A DNA stretch of 64,000 nucleotides from Luteimonas_C sp035250245 (GTDB taxonomy: Bacteria; Pseudomonadota; Gammaproteobacteria; Xanthomonadales; Xanthomonadaceae), in contig DATFFH010000095.1 of NCBI GenBank assembly GCA_035250245.1, positions 62,001 to 126,000 on the forward strand. Reading direction: 5' to 3'. This document shows positions 8,357 through 16,371 of this stretch, one piece after another (within the stretch, counting starts at the first letter, position 1; every line of letters begins with the position of its first letter). Made by a program: the position numbers and the translations under genes. The notes beneath the pieces are model-generated. The model was given only the letters and a program-made list of their open reading frames with translations, made no database searches and had not been told where the DNA came from.

Positions 8357-8908
8357 ATGAATACCCGCATCACGCTGCCTGCGGCTGCGCTGTTCCTGTT
8401 CGTCCTGGCCGCTTGCAAACCGTCGGCCGAGCCGTCGAACCAAACACCATCGTCCGCGCCGGCATCCACCGCCGCGACGGCAAATCCGCCGACTGCCCAG
8501 CCGGAAGCCGCGCCGCCCGCAAGCCCGGCCCCGATCGCGACCCAGCCCGGGCCGAAAGGATCGCAGTGGGAGTTGTCCAAAGTCGCCGTCACCGGAAACG
8601 TCTTGACCGTGCAGTTCAACATCCGCGCCGGCGATGAGCATCTCTGGAATCCGTCGCTGCCGCTGAGCGACGTCAGCGTGGTGGACGACGCCACTTCGCA
8701 GCGCTACAGCCCGCTGCAGGACAATTCTGGCAAGCCGATGGCGGCACCGCTGAATACGCAGAACAACCAGAAGCTCAAGCTCGACATCCAGAAGAATTCC
8801 AATGGCGTGGTCTGGGTGAAGTTCCCGGCGCCGCCGGCAACGTCGCAGACCGTTTCGATCAATATTCCGGAAGTGGCGCCCTTCGATGGCGTAGCGATCC
8901 AGCGATGA
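8357..8908 (+). CDS. Small lipoprotein of unknown function, paired with an OmpA-like gene
   Basis: 183 residues. The N-terminus (MNTRITLPAAALFLFVLAAC) is a lipoprotein signal with Cys near residue 20, followed by about 50 residues rich in Ala, Pro and Ser that probably span towards the cell wall. The remainder looks like a single beta-sandwich: it predicts alternating strands and resembles, loosely, DUF4352-like immunoglobulin folds. No catalytic motif is visible. Its stop overlaps the next start (ATGA, 8905-8908), so it is co-translated with the OmpA-like lipoprotein and likely works with it at the envelope. Function not recognised. Confidence 0.7.
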   Translation: MNTRITLPAAALFLFVLAACKPSAEPSNQTPSSAPASTAATANPPTAQPEAAPPASPAPIATQPGPKGSQWELSKVAVTGNVLTVQFNIRAGDEHLWNPSLPLSDVSVVDDATSQRYSPLQDNSGKPMAAPLNTQNNQKLKLDIQKNSNGVVWVKFPAPPATSQTVSINIPEVAPFDGVAIQR

Positions 8909-9522
8909 AGCGCCTGCTGACGATTGCGCTGATCGGCATCGCCTGCGGCTGCTCGCAACCCGACGCACCGGCCGAAACGCAGCGGGAAGCGCGACAACCG
9001 AGCGCCGGCACGACTCCGCCAACGGCCCCGCCGCAAAGCGATTCGCAACCACCCGCGGCGCAAGGTTCCGCATTGACCGGAAACGTCAGCGCGCTCACCG
9101 GAGACGTCTCGCCCTTGCAAGGACTGGTCGATGCGCTCGGCGGCGAAATCCGCGACCACGAAATCTATGTCGCGTTGCCGGCGGACACGCTGTTCGATTT
9201 CGACAAAGCCGACATCCGTCGCGAAGCCGAACCCAACCTGCGCACGCTCGCCGAGTTGATAGGCAAGACCCAGGGCGCGGTGCAACTCAAGGGTTACACC
9301 GACGCCAAAGGCGAGGACGGCTACAACTTGGCCTTGTCCAAACGCCGCGCCGACGCGGTCAAAATCTGGTTGGCGGCGAATGGCGTGCCGGACAATCGCC
9401 TGCAGTCGGTCGGCCTGGGCGAAGCCGATCCGGTCGCGCCCAACCAGAAATCCGACGGTACCGACGATCCGCAAGGGCGCGCGAAGAATCGTCGCGTGGA
9501 GGCCATCATCCCGCGCGGCTGA
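8905..9522 (+). CDS. OmpA-family peptidoglycan-binding lipoprotein
   Basis: 205 residues with a lipoprotein signal (IGIACGC, Cys about residue 13 or 15), a low-complexity linker, and a C-terminal OmpA domain: TLFDFDKADIRREAEPNL, GYTDAKGEDGYNLALSKRRA, and AKNRRVEAIIPRG. The Asp in GYTD and the Arg in NRRVE are the usual contacts to diaminopimelate. It would tie the outer membrane to peptidoglycan. Unlike Pal it has a long linker and no tol genes nearby, so I do not call it Pal. Coupled to the upstream lipoprotein by a 4-bp overlap. Confidence 0.82.
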   Translation: MKRLLTIALIGIACGCSQPDAPAETQREARQPSAGTTPPTAPPQSDSQPPAAQGSALTGNVSALTGDVSPLQGLVDALGGEIRDHEIYVALPADTLFDFDKADIRREAEPNLRTLAELIGKTQGAVQLKGYTDAKGEDGYNLALSKRRADAVKIWLAANGVPDNRLQSVGLGEADPVAPNQKSDGTDDPQGRAKNRRVEAIIPRG

Positions 9523-9611
9523 CCTGCGGACGCTCCGTCCGCGCAACCGTTCGCGCGCTGCACGTGTCTCCTGTGCGCTCGGGCATGCCGCCCGCGCCAT
9601 CGGGAGCCGCC

Positions 9612-11144
9612 ATGCCGACCGTCCTCCGGGATCATTCCAACGCCTTGCCGCACGCGCCGCTCTGGCTCGCCATCGTGCTGGCGGCGGCGCCGTTTTCCTC
9701 ACCGCAGGCGGCGCAACGCATTGCGCCAGCGCTGACTGCGCCGTTCGAACAAGCGGTGGACGAAGCGATGCGCGTACCAGGTTCCACGCCGGCGATGGCG
9801 GCCGTCATCGTGCAAGGCGATGCGCAGCCCTGGATCCATGCGCGCGGGCGCTTGCGCGCCGATCGTGGCGGCGGCGAAGCCGACGCCGATGCGCGTTTCT
9901 ACATCGCATCGCAAACCAAATCCTTCATCGGACTGCTGGCCGCGACGCTCGACGCGAACGGCGAATTCCCGCTGACCACGACACTGGCGCAAGTCTGGCC
10001 CGAACTGCGTTTGCCGGCGCCGGCCGATCCGTGCCGGATCAGCATGGCCGACCTGCTCTCGCATCAGGAAGGCCTGACCACCGACACGCTGAACTTCGTC
10101 ACCGCGCACATCCGCGACATTCCCGCATCGGAATATCCGCGCCTGCTGGCGAGCGAAGTGAAGCCGCGCGCCGCCGGCTTCCGCTACGCCAATATCGGCG
10201 ACCTCATCTACGGCGCAGCGCTCGAAGCCAAAACCGGCCGCAACTGGCGCGACTGGCTTGAGCGCACGACGCTGCGCCCGCTCGATCTGAAAGCAATATC
10301 CCCGCGCACCTCGGCTGTCCCCGCCGGGCAGCAGGCCTGGAGCCACCAATGGGACGGCGAGCGTTGGCGCACGCTGCAACCCAAGCCCGATGCATTGATG
10401 CACGCCGCGGGCGGGCTGTGGGCGACGCCGACATCGATGGCGCGCTGGATGCGGATCAACCTGGGCCTGGACGATGCCGGCGATGCATTGCCGGCCGGTG
10501 CCTTGCGGCGTTCGCAGCAGCCGATCGCGCAAGCCAAGCTCGCCGACGGCGAAATCGATTGCGACGGCTACAGCCTGGGCTGGTACGCATGCACTTATCG
10601 CGGACAGCGCGCCTTGATGCATCCCGGGTCCTACGACGGCGCGGTCTCGGTGACGGTCCTGGTGCCGTCGGCGCAAGCGGGCCTATCGCTGATGGCCAAC
10701 AGCGACAGCGCCATGGAAGGCCTGCAATTGGAACTGATGAAAGCCTTCATCGGCATCGCCACCGGACAGCCGGGCGAAACCGAACGCCTGCGCAAAGCGC
10801 TGGATGCCTATCCGGCAAAAGTCGCGGCGAAAGCGGAGAAACGGCATGCATCGATCGAAAAAGACCACGCCGATCCGCAATGGGGCGGGTGGACCTGGCG
10901 TCCGGATGCTGCAGCGCTGCGCGCCTGCACCGGCCGGTTCACGAACGCGCTATACGGAACGATGCACTTGATGCAGGAAGAAAACGGTTTGAGCGCACAT
11001 ATCGGCGCGATGGAACTGAGATTGCAGCCCGCGCAACCGGGTTTGTTCGCCGCATCGGATCGAACATTGGATACGCCGGGACAGTTGCGTTGCCACGCCG
11101 ATGAAGGACGCATCACTTGGCGCGGGCAGGATTTTCGAAAGTAG
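9612..11144 (+). CDS. Exported serine hydrolase of the beta-lactamase/PBP-like family
   Basis: 510-residue protein with a hydrophobic signal region (about residues 15-34). The class C beta-lactamase / D-aminopeptidase fold is shown by S100-Q-T-K103 (the SxxK motif), Y192-A-N194 (the YxN motif) and MHPGSYDG in place of the KTG box. A roughly 110-residue C-terminal extension follows the catalytic domain. Substrate unknown: esterase, peptidase and penicillin-binding activities are all seen in this family. The ATG at 9612 is preceded by GGGAG at good spacing and gives a proper signal; a longer frame from 9564 is less likely. It stands alone. Confidence 0.8.
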   Translation: MPTVLRDHSNALPHAPLWLAIVLAAAPFSSPQAAQRIAPALTAPFEQAVDEAMRVPGSTPAMAAVIVQGDAQPWIHARGRLRADRGGGEADADARFYIASQTKSFIGLLAATLDANGEFPLTTTLAQVWPELRLPAPADPCRISMADLLSHQEGLTTDTLNFVTAHIRDIPASEYPRLLASEVKPRAAGFRYANIGDLIYGAALEAKTGRNWRDWLERTTLRPLDLKAISPRTSAVPAGQQAWSHQWDGERWRTLQPKPDALMHAAGGLWATPTSMARWMRINLGLDDAGDALPAGALRRSQQPIAQAKLADGEIDCDGYSLGWYACTYRGQRALMHPGSYDGAVSVTVLVPSAQAGLSLMANSDSAMEGLQLELMKAFIGIATGQPGETERLRKALDAYPAKVAAKAEKRHASIEKDHADPQWGGWTWRPDAAALRACTGRFTNALYGTMHLMQEENGLSAHIGAMELRLQPAQPGLFAASDRTLDTPGQLRCHADEGRITWRGQDFRK

Positions 11145-11640
11145 TGCCCATACGCGTCTGGCACAGTAATGATGGTAAATCGTTCCCTGCCCTGGTCTGG
11201 CGCATCTCGCTAAACCTTTTCTCCAGGCCTGCCAGCGACTACGCAACGAAGCAGCGTCAAAACACCCATCCGCTATCGAACTACGGGCCGAGACCGAGGG
11301 TCGGCGTACTGTCCAGCCAAGAGCAGTCGACAGAACAATACGAACGACGCCACACACCGCCGTTGACGTTGAGGCACTTTCTTTTGGTTACTTTCTTTGT
11401 GCCAGCAAAGAAAGTGACCCGGGCGACAGCCCGGAAGCGGTTGCCCATGCAATGAGTCGCATCGCAACCGGCACGGAAAGTAGGATGTCGCGGGCCTGGA
11501 TTTTTCGCTGGGATTTACGAGCAAGAGCAAGTCACTGGATTCCCGCTTTCGCGGGAATGACGGCTAAGAGCAACCGCAACGGCAAAGTCAACCGATCCGA
11601 CTGCTCGCCCGAAGCGACGTTCGTTCGCTTGCAGTGAAAA
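11145..11640. other. Gene-free stretch with a strong hairpin and a half repeat
   Basis: No coding region supported. A near-perfect hairpin at 11386-11419 (stem GGTTACTTTCTTTG, one mismatch, loop TGCCAG) resembles a repeat known in xanthomonads and is followed by a second small stem CCGGGC..GCCCGG. A single family I repeat (ATTCCCGC..GCGGGAAT) lies at 11531-11565. These may end transcription of the hydrolase gene upstream. Confidence 0.6.
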
Positions 11641-11670
11641 CAGAAAATCCCAGGCCTTTCGGCCTGGGAT
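11635..11670 (-). terminator. Rho-independent terminator of rnpB
   Basis: Perfect 10-bp stem ATCCCAGGCC / GGCCTGGGAT with a GAAA loop on the minus strand, followed by TTTTCTGTTTTC. It lies about 18 nt beyond the predicted 3' end of RNase P RNA. Confidence 0.85.
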
Positions 11671-11687
11671 CCTGCATTGCGATGAGG

Positions 11688-12055
11688 GGCGGAGTCAGCG
11701 CGTAAGCCGGGTTCTGTCGTGGACAGCCATTCCTCTAGGCGCAGCGTCGCCGCTACGCTCAAGCAACCTACCCGGAGACACCGCGGGCCGCGGCATAGTC
11801 TCCCTATTTGGTCTTGCTCCCGGTGGGGTTTGCCGTGCCGGTCCGTTGCCGGACTCGCGGTGCGCTCTTACCGCACCATTTCACCCTTGCCACGCATTCC
11901 GAAGAACCGTTCGGCGGTATCTTTCTGTTGCACTTTCCGTCGGCTCGCGCCGCCCAGGCGTTACCTGGCACCGTGCCCTGTGGAGCCCGGACTTTCCTCG
12001 GCACCCGGCCATGACGAGCATGACTGGGCGACGCGGCTGTCTGGCCGGCTCCGCC
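11688..12055 (-). ncRNA. rnpB: RNase P RNA (catalytic subunit, bacterial type A)
   Basis: Ribozyme that removes 5' leaders from pre-tRNA. On the minus strand the sequence carries the near-universal P4 block GAGGAAAGTCCGGGCTCC followed by ACAGGGCA, the 5' segment GCCAGACAGCCGC, and the 3' segment CAGAACCCGGCTTA. The ends pair as GGCGGAG (12055-12049) with CTCCGCC (11694-11688), which fixes both boundaries to within a few bases and gives about 368 nt, normal for type A. A perfect terminator follows. The presence is certain; exact ends are approximate. Confidence 0.95.
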
Positions 12056-12121
12056 GTGCCTATTGTCTCACCATCTAGTCCTTTATGGCTGGATTAGCCC
12101 TTTATGCATTGCCCTCGGGGC

Positions 12122-13339
12122 TTAAAGCAGCATGCCCACGACCGAACTCGCCAGCGCCATCCCCAGCACGACCGCCCAAGACGGCAATTTGAAGCGGATC
12201 AAGGCAAGGACGCCCAGCAAAACCAATGCGACATCGACCGGCCCATGCACCGCACTGGTCCACACCGGCCGATACAACGCCGCCAGCAACAATCCGACCA
12301 CCGCAGCATTGACGCCCCCGAGCGCTGCCTGCGCGAACGCGTTGCCGCGCAACGCATTCCAGAACGGCAGCACGCCGATCACCAGCAGGAACGACGGCAG
12401 GAAGATCGCGATCAGGCACAACAGGCCGCCGATCCAACCGCCGGGTCCTGCCGACATCGCCGTACCAAGATAGGCCGCGAAGGTGAACAAAGGTCCGGGC
12501 ACGGCTTGCGCTGCGCCGTAACCGGCTAGGAAAGTTTCGTCGGTCATCCATCCCGCCGGCACGACCGCCGCTTGCAACAGCGGCAAGACGACATGCCCGC
12601 CGCCGAACACCAGAGCGCCCGCGCGATAGAACGAGGCGAAGATTTCCAGTTCCGGCAGCGGCCGCAACCGTGCGAGCAGTGTCAGCGCGAACAGCAGCAC
12701 GAAGAACGCTGCGAGCGCGCATACAGCGAGACGCCGCGACACGCGAATGGGCGGAGCGGGCTCGCGCGAAGCGACCGGCTTGCGCGCATACAACGCCAAG
12801 CCGACAACGGCGCCGATCGCGATCGTGCCGATCTGGCCCCAGGCGTCCGGACGCAGCAACGCGACGGCGGCCGACAACAATGCGATGACGATGCGCGGAG
12901 CATCGGGAGTCAATGTGCGCGCCATGCCCCACACCGCTTGCGCGACCACCGCCACCGCCGCCAGCAGCAAGCCGTGCACCGCGCCTGCCGGCCACTGCAT
13001 ACCCCAGGACGATGCAGCCAGCGCGAACATGATCATGGCGATCGCCGACGGCGCGGTGAATCCCAGCCACGCGGCGAACGCGCCGCGCAACCCGCCGCGG
13101 GTCAAACCGATCGCCATGCCGACCTGGCTGCTGGCCGGTCCGGGCAGGAATTGGCACAGCGCGATCAAATCGGAATAGCGTTCTTCGGAAAACCAGCGCC
13201 GGCGCGAGACGAATTCTTCGCGGAAATAGCCCAGGTGCGCGATCGGGCCGCCGAACGAGGTCAGGCCCAGGCGCAGGAAGGCCAGGAAGATCGTCCACGC
13301 GCGATCCCGGCCACGTTCTGCTTCGAAGCCCTCAATCAC
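12122..13339 (-). CDS. chrA: ChrA-family chromate transporter, long form
   Basis: Inner-membrane protein of the CHR family, which exports chromate where tested. The product has two homologous CHR halves: LGLTSFGGPIAHLGYFREEFV..LCQFLPGP near the N-terminus and GALVFGGGHVVLPLLQ..GPLFTFAAYLG in the second half, with about ten hydrophobic segments. I start at the GTG at 13339 (VIEGFEAERG), giving 405 residues, the usual length. The frame stays open upstream, but that part would be encoded by two family B palindromes and is rejected. The repeat array immediately upstream leaves little room for a native promoter. Confidence 0.85.
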   Translation of the reverse strand: MIEGFEAERGRDRAWTIFLAFLRLGLTSFGGPIAHLGYFREEFVSRRRWFSEERYSDLIALCQFLPGPASSQVGMAIGLTRGGLRGAFAAWLGFTAPSAIAMIMFALAASSWGMQWPAGAVHGLLLAAVAVVAQAVWGMARTLTPDAPRIVIALLSAAVALLRPDAWGQIGTIAIGAVVGLALYARKPVASREPAPPIRVSRRLAVCALAAFFVLLFALTLLARLRPLPELEIFASFYRAGALVFGGGHVVLPLLQAAVVPAGWMTDETFLAGYGAAQAVPGPLFTFAAYLGTAMSAGPGGWIGGLLCLIAIFLPSFLLVIGVLPFWNALRGNAFAQAALGGVNAAVVGLLLAALYRPVWTSAVHGPVDVALVLLGVLALIRFKLPSWAVVLGMALASSVVGMLL

Positions 13340-13357
13340 AACGAAGCATCGCGATTT

Positions 13358-13559
13358 GTAGAGCGGAGCTTGCTCCGCTGCTCCTGCTTTTGCATCGCGC
13401 TTTGTAGAGCGGAGCTTGCTCCGCTGCTCCTGCTTTTGCTCGTGTAGAGCGGAGCTTGCTCCGCTGCTTTCGGAATGGAGACGAAAAAACAAGAGCAGCG
13501 GAGCAAGCTCCGCTCTACAAGAACGCGAAGCAGCAACAGCGGAGCAAGCCCCGCTCTAC
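13358..13559. repeat. Five-copy cluster of family B palindromes
   Basis: Three copies in forward orientation (GTAG heads at 13358, 13404 and 13444) and two inverted ones (ending at 13518 and 13559) of GTAGAGCGGAGCTTGCTCCG followed by CTGCT. Each copy is a hairpin through CGGAGC/GCTCCG. The cluster fills the gap between chrA and rsmI, both on the minus strand, and may act as terminator for rsmI and as leader of chrA. Confidence 0.9.
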
Positions 13560-13576
13560 AAAGCGGAACGGCTGAG

Positions 13577-14425
13577 CTAGCCGCCATACAGCGCCTTGCG
13601 CGGCGCGCCGGTCAACTCCGCCGCCAGTTTCGCCGCCGTCGACGGCGGCAGATGCTCGCTGAGCTTGGCGTAAACGCGGCGGCCTTCGGCGACTTTGGCG
13701 TCGGCGTCTTCGCCTGCGCCCTGCACCAGCAGTACGAATTCGCCTTTGCGCTGATTGGGATCGGCGGCGACCCGCGCTTGCAGGTCCGACAAGGCGCCGT
13801 CGAGCACGGTCTCGAACAATTTGGTCAGTTCGCGCGCGATCGCCGCCGGGCGCTGCATGCCGAACGCGGCCGCGGCATCGGCCAGGGTTTCTTCGATCCG
13901 GTGCGCGGACTCGTAGAACACCAGCGTGCGCGGCTCGCCCGCGAGCAGCGAGAGGCGTTCGCGGCGCGCGGCCGCTTTCGCCGGCAGGAAACCTTCGAAC
14001 GCGAAACGGTCGCTGGGCAGCCCGGCCACGCTGAGTGCGGCGATCAACGCGCTGGCGCCGGGCACCGGGCTGACCTTGACGCCCGCCTCGCGCGCGGCGC
14101 GCACCAGCCGATAGCCGGGATCGCTGACCAACGGCGTGCCGGCGTCGGACACCAACGCCAGCGATTCGCCCGCGCGCAAACGTGAGACCAGGCGCTCGGC
14201 CATCTCGTCCTCGTTGTGCTCGTGCAACGCGACCAGCGGCCGTTCGACCCCGAAATGGGCCAGCAATTGCCGCGTGTGGCGGGTGTCTTCGGCGCAGATG
14301 GCGTCGGCGCGCTTCAGCGTTTCCAGCGCGCGCGGGCTCAGATCGGCCAGGTTGCCGATGGGCGTGGCGACCACGAACAAGGTGCCGGAAACGGACGTGC
14401 CGTTCAGCGGGGGATGGGCGGACAT
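13577..14425 (-). CDS. rsmI: RsmI, 16S rRNA 2'-O-methyltransferase (C1402)
   Basis: 282-residue tetrapyrrole-methylase-fold enzyme that 2'-O-methylates C1402 of 16S rRNA, the same base N4-methylated by RsmH encoded 7 kb away. Clear motifs: GTLFVVATPIGNLADLSPRA, CAEDTRHTRQLL, ALVSDAGTPLVSDPG, VPGASALIAALSVAG and FYESAHRI. Length is normal. Divergent from the LpoA-like gene with 61 bp between starts, the same arrangement as rsmI (yraL) and lpoA (yraM) in enterobacteria. Confidence 0.95.
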   Translation of the reverse strand: MSAHPPLNGTSVSGTLFVVATPIGNLADLSPRALETLKRADAICAEDTRHTRQLLAHFGVERPLVALHEHNEDEMAERLVSRLRAGESLALVSDAGTPLVSDPGYRLVRAAREAGVKVSPVPGASALIAALSVAGLPSDRFAFEGFLPAKAAARRERLSLLAGEPRTLVFYESAHRIEETLADAAAAFGMQRPAAIARELTKLFETVLDGALSDLQARVAADPNQRKGEFVLLVQGAGEDADAKVAEGRRVYAKLSEHLPPSTAAKLAAELTGAPRKALYGG

Positions 14426-14486
14426 CGTCTCTCCAGCGGCTGCGCGGGTAGAATCCTAGCCGTTCTTCATAAACGGACCCGCGAAG

Positions 14487-15893
14487 ATGCGGAAAGCGAC
14501 GACATGGACCGCCCTCGCCCGGCTCTGCCTGGCGGCCGCGCTGCTGGCGATGGCCGGCTGCGCCACCGTGCAGGTCAGCGGCCCCGACGGCAAGTCCGCC
14601 GCGGCTTCCGATAACGCGGCGATCCAGCAGGCGGGCACGTTGGCGCGCAACGACGCAACCCTGAGCGGACAAGCCAAGGCCGAGAACGCGCGCCAGATCG
14701 ATCGGCTGCTGTCCGGGCTCGACGACGCCACCCTGGCCCGCGAAACGGCCGCGTTGGCGGCCAACGACCCGCTCTACAACTTCGCCGGCCGCGCCCTGCT
14801 GCGCCGCGGCTTGCCGTTGCCGCGCCCGTTCGATCGCGGCGCGCAGTGGCGTTTCGACGCCGGCAACCGTCTGCCCGCGGACCGCGACGGCTATCGCCCG
14901 CCGAACAAGCTCGCCGTACTGCTGCCTTTGTCCGGCAGCCTGGCCACCGCCGCCGCGCCGGTGCGCGACGGCCTGCTCGCCGGCTATTACGGCGAACGCC
15001 GGCAGCGCCCGGACATCAATTTCTACGACACCGCCGGCACGGCGGGCGGCGCGGTCGCCGCCTACGCCAAGGCCGCGGCCGAGGGCAACGATTTCGTGGT
15101 CGGACCGCTCGGCCGCGACGAAGTCAGCGCGCTGTTCAACCAGGGCAATCTGAGCGTGCCGGTGCTGGCGCTGAACCGCGGCAACGTCGCCCCGCCCGCA
15201 GGCAACGCCAGTTTCTCGCTGGCGCCGGAGGACGAAGCGATTTCCGCCGCCGAATACCTGATCGCCAACCGCATCCGCCACGTGCTGGTGCTGACCAGCG
15301 GCGATGCGACGATGCGTCGCGCGGCCGAAGCCTTCCGCGACCGTTTCGGTGAGCGCGGCGGCAGCGTCGCCGACACGCTCACGGTCAGCGAAACCGCGGA
15401 CGGTTTCGGACCGGTGCTGCAAGCCGCGGTCGCCAAGGGCCCGATCGACGCCGTATTCCTCGCGGTGAAAGGCAGCCAGGCACGTCCGTTGGTGCCGCTG
15501 CTGGCCGGCGCCGGGCTGGGCGGCAAGCCGCGCGTGGCTACCTCGCAGCTGACCTCGGGCACGGGCAAGCCGGAACAAGATCGTGCGCTGGACGGGATCA
15601 TCTTCCCCAGCGACGCGTGGAGTGTGCGCGGCACGCCAGGCTTGCCGTCGGCGAGCATGACCGAACAATCGCTGCCGACCGCTCGCGGCGGCGCGGCACG
15701 CTTGTTCGCGTTCGGCTACGACGCCTGGCTGATCACCGCCTACCTGGAGCGCCTGGCCACCAGCGCCGAGGGCGAAGTGAAAGGCGCCACCGGCGAACTG
15801 AGCATCGATGGTTTCGGCAACGTCATCCGCACCCCGGCCTGGTCGACCTTCAGCGGCGGCCTGGTCGTTCCCGCCGGACGCAGTGGCGGTTGA
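14487..15893 (+). CDS. lpoA: LpoA-like (LppC family) outer-membrane lipoprotein, short form
   Basis: 468-residue lipoprotein (LLAMAGC, Cys near residue 27). After about 140 residues of helical sequence comes a periplasmic-binding-protein-like domain beginning KLAVLLPLSGSLATAA, with VVGPLGRDEV and PVLALNRG, which is the LpoA C-terminal domain that in E. coli stimulates PBP1a. E. coli LpoA is about 680 residues; the missing part is most of its N-terminal TPR-like domain. Neighbours rsmI and yraN support the assignment. Whether this short form activates a class A PBP is inference. Its last bases overlap the yraN start. Confidence 0.85.
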   Translation: MRKATTWTALARLCLAAALLAMAGCATVQVSGPDGKSAAASDNAAIQQAGTLARNDATLSGQAKAENARQIDRLLSGLDDATLARETAALAANDPLYNFAGRALLRRGLPLPRPFDRGAQWRFDAGNRLPADRDGYRPPNKLAVLLPLSGSLATAAAPVRDGLLAGYYGERRQRPDINFYDTAGTAGGAVAAYAKAAAEGNDFVVGPLGRDEVSALFNQGNLSVPVLALNRGNVAPPAGNASFSLAPEDEAISAAEYLIANRIRHVLVLTSGDATMRRAAEAFRDRFGERGGSVADTLTVSETADGFGPVLQAAVAKGPIDAVFLAVKGSQARPLVPLLAGAGLGGKPRVATSQLTSGTGKPEQDRALDGIIFPSDAWSVRGTPGLPSASMTEQSLPTARGGAARLFAFGYDAWLITAYLERLATSAEGEVKGATGELSIDGFGNVIRTPAWSTFSGGLVVPAGRSGG

Positions 15894-16263
15894 CAGGCGC
15901 GGACGCGGTGCCGCGGTCGAGGCCGCGGCGCGCGCCTTCCTGCTCAAATCCGGGCTGAGCGAGGTCGCCGCCAACGCGAACTACCGCGGCGGCGAACTCG
16001 ATCTGGTGATGTGGGATACGCGCGCCCGCAGCCTGGTGTTCGTCGAGGTGCGCTATCGCCGCGATCCGCGTTTCGGCGGCGGCGCGGCATCGGTGGACGC
16101 GATCAAACGGCGCAAACTTGTCCATGCCGCGCAATCCTTCCTGTTGGCGCATCCGGCTTACGCCGATGCCGCCTGCCGTTTCGACGTGGTCGAAGCCGAC
16201 GGCGATCCGCAAGCGCCGCGCCTGAATTGGCTGCGCGACGCCTTCCGCGGCGACGACGTCTGA
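15883..16263 (+). CDS. yraN: YraN, UPF0102 nuclease-fold protein
   Basis: 126 residues from a GTG at 15883 that overlaps the lpoA stop; a longer open frame exists but would read back through lpoA. The PD-(D/E)XK-like core is evident: NYRGGELDLVM, FVEVRYRRD, and IKRRKLVHAAQSFL, with Glu, Asp and Glu-Val-Arg in the expected places. Cellular role is uncertain; it is commonly linked to the rsmI-lpoA-yraN block, as here. Likely cytoplasmic. Confidence 0.88.
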   Translation: MAVDRRGRGAAVEAAARAFLLKSGLSEVAANANYRGGELDLVMWDTRARSLVFVEVRYRRDPRFGGGAASVDAIKRRKLVHAAQSFLLAHPAYADAACRFDVVEADGDPQAPRLNWLRDAFRGDDV

Positions 16264-16275
16264 CCCGCACAACTC

Positions 16276-16362
16276 GTAGGCTGGGTTGAGCGCAGCGAAA
16301 CCCAGCATCGCGATGACTGGAAGATGGCATTGCTGGGTTTCGCTACGCTCAACCCAGCCTAC
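16276..16362. repeat. Family F palindrome pair
   Basis: Inverted pair with GTAG head at 16276 and its complement CTAC at 16359-16362: GTAGGCTGGGTTGAGCGC, then AGCGAAACCCAGC, a 28-bp spacer, and the mirror arm. It sits between yraN and the oxidase gene, 10 bp before the oxidase ATG, so it becomes part of that gene's leader. Confidence 0.9.
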
Positions 16363-16371
16363 AATGGCAGC

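Noticed and set aside
11386..11419. Insertion-sequence end or transposon remnant
   Set aside because: The hairpin is strong but there is no transposase fragment or matching second end.
13340..13492. N-terminal extension of ChrA through the family B repeats
   Set aside because: The extra 51 residues are repeat-encoded and the conserved CHR family starts near the GTG at 13339; kept only as an open question.
832..15974. Very long open frames antisense or out of phase with real genes (for example across murE, murF, rsmI and lpoA)
   Set aside because: High GC makes shadow frames stay open; their products are Arg/Ala/Pro-rich with no family motifs and conflict with clearly conserved genes.
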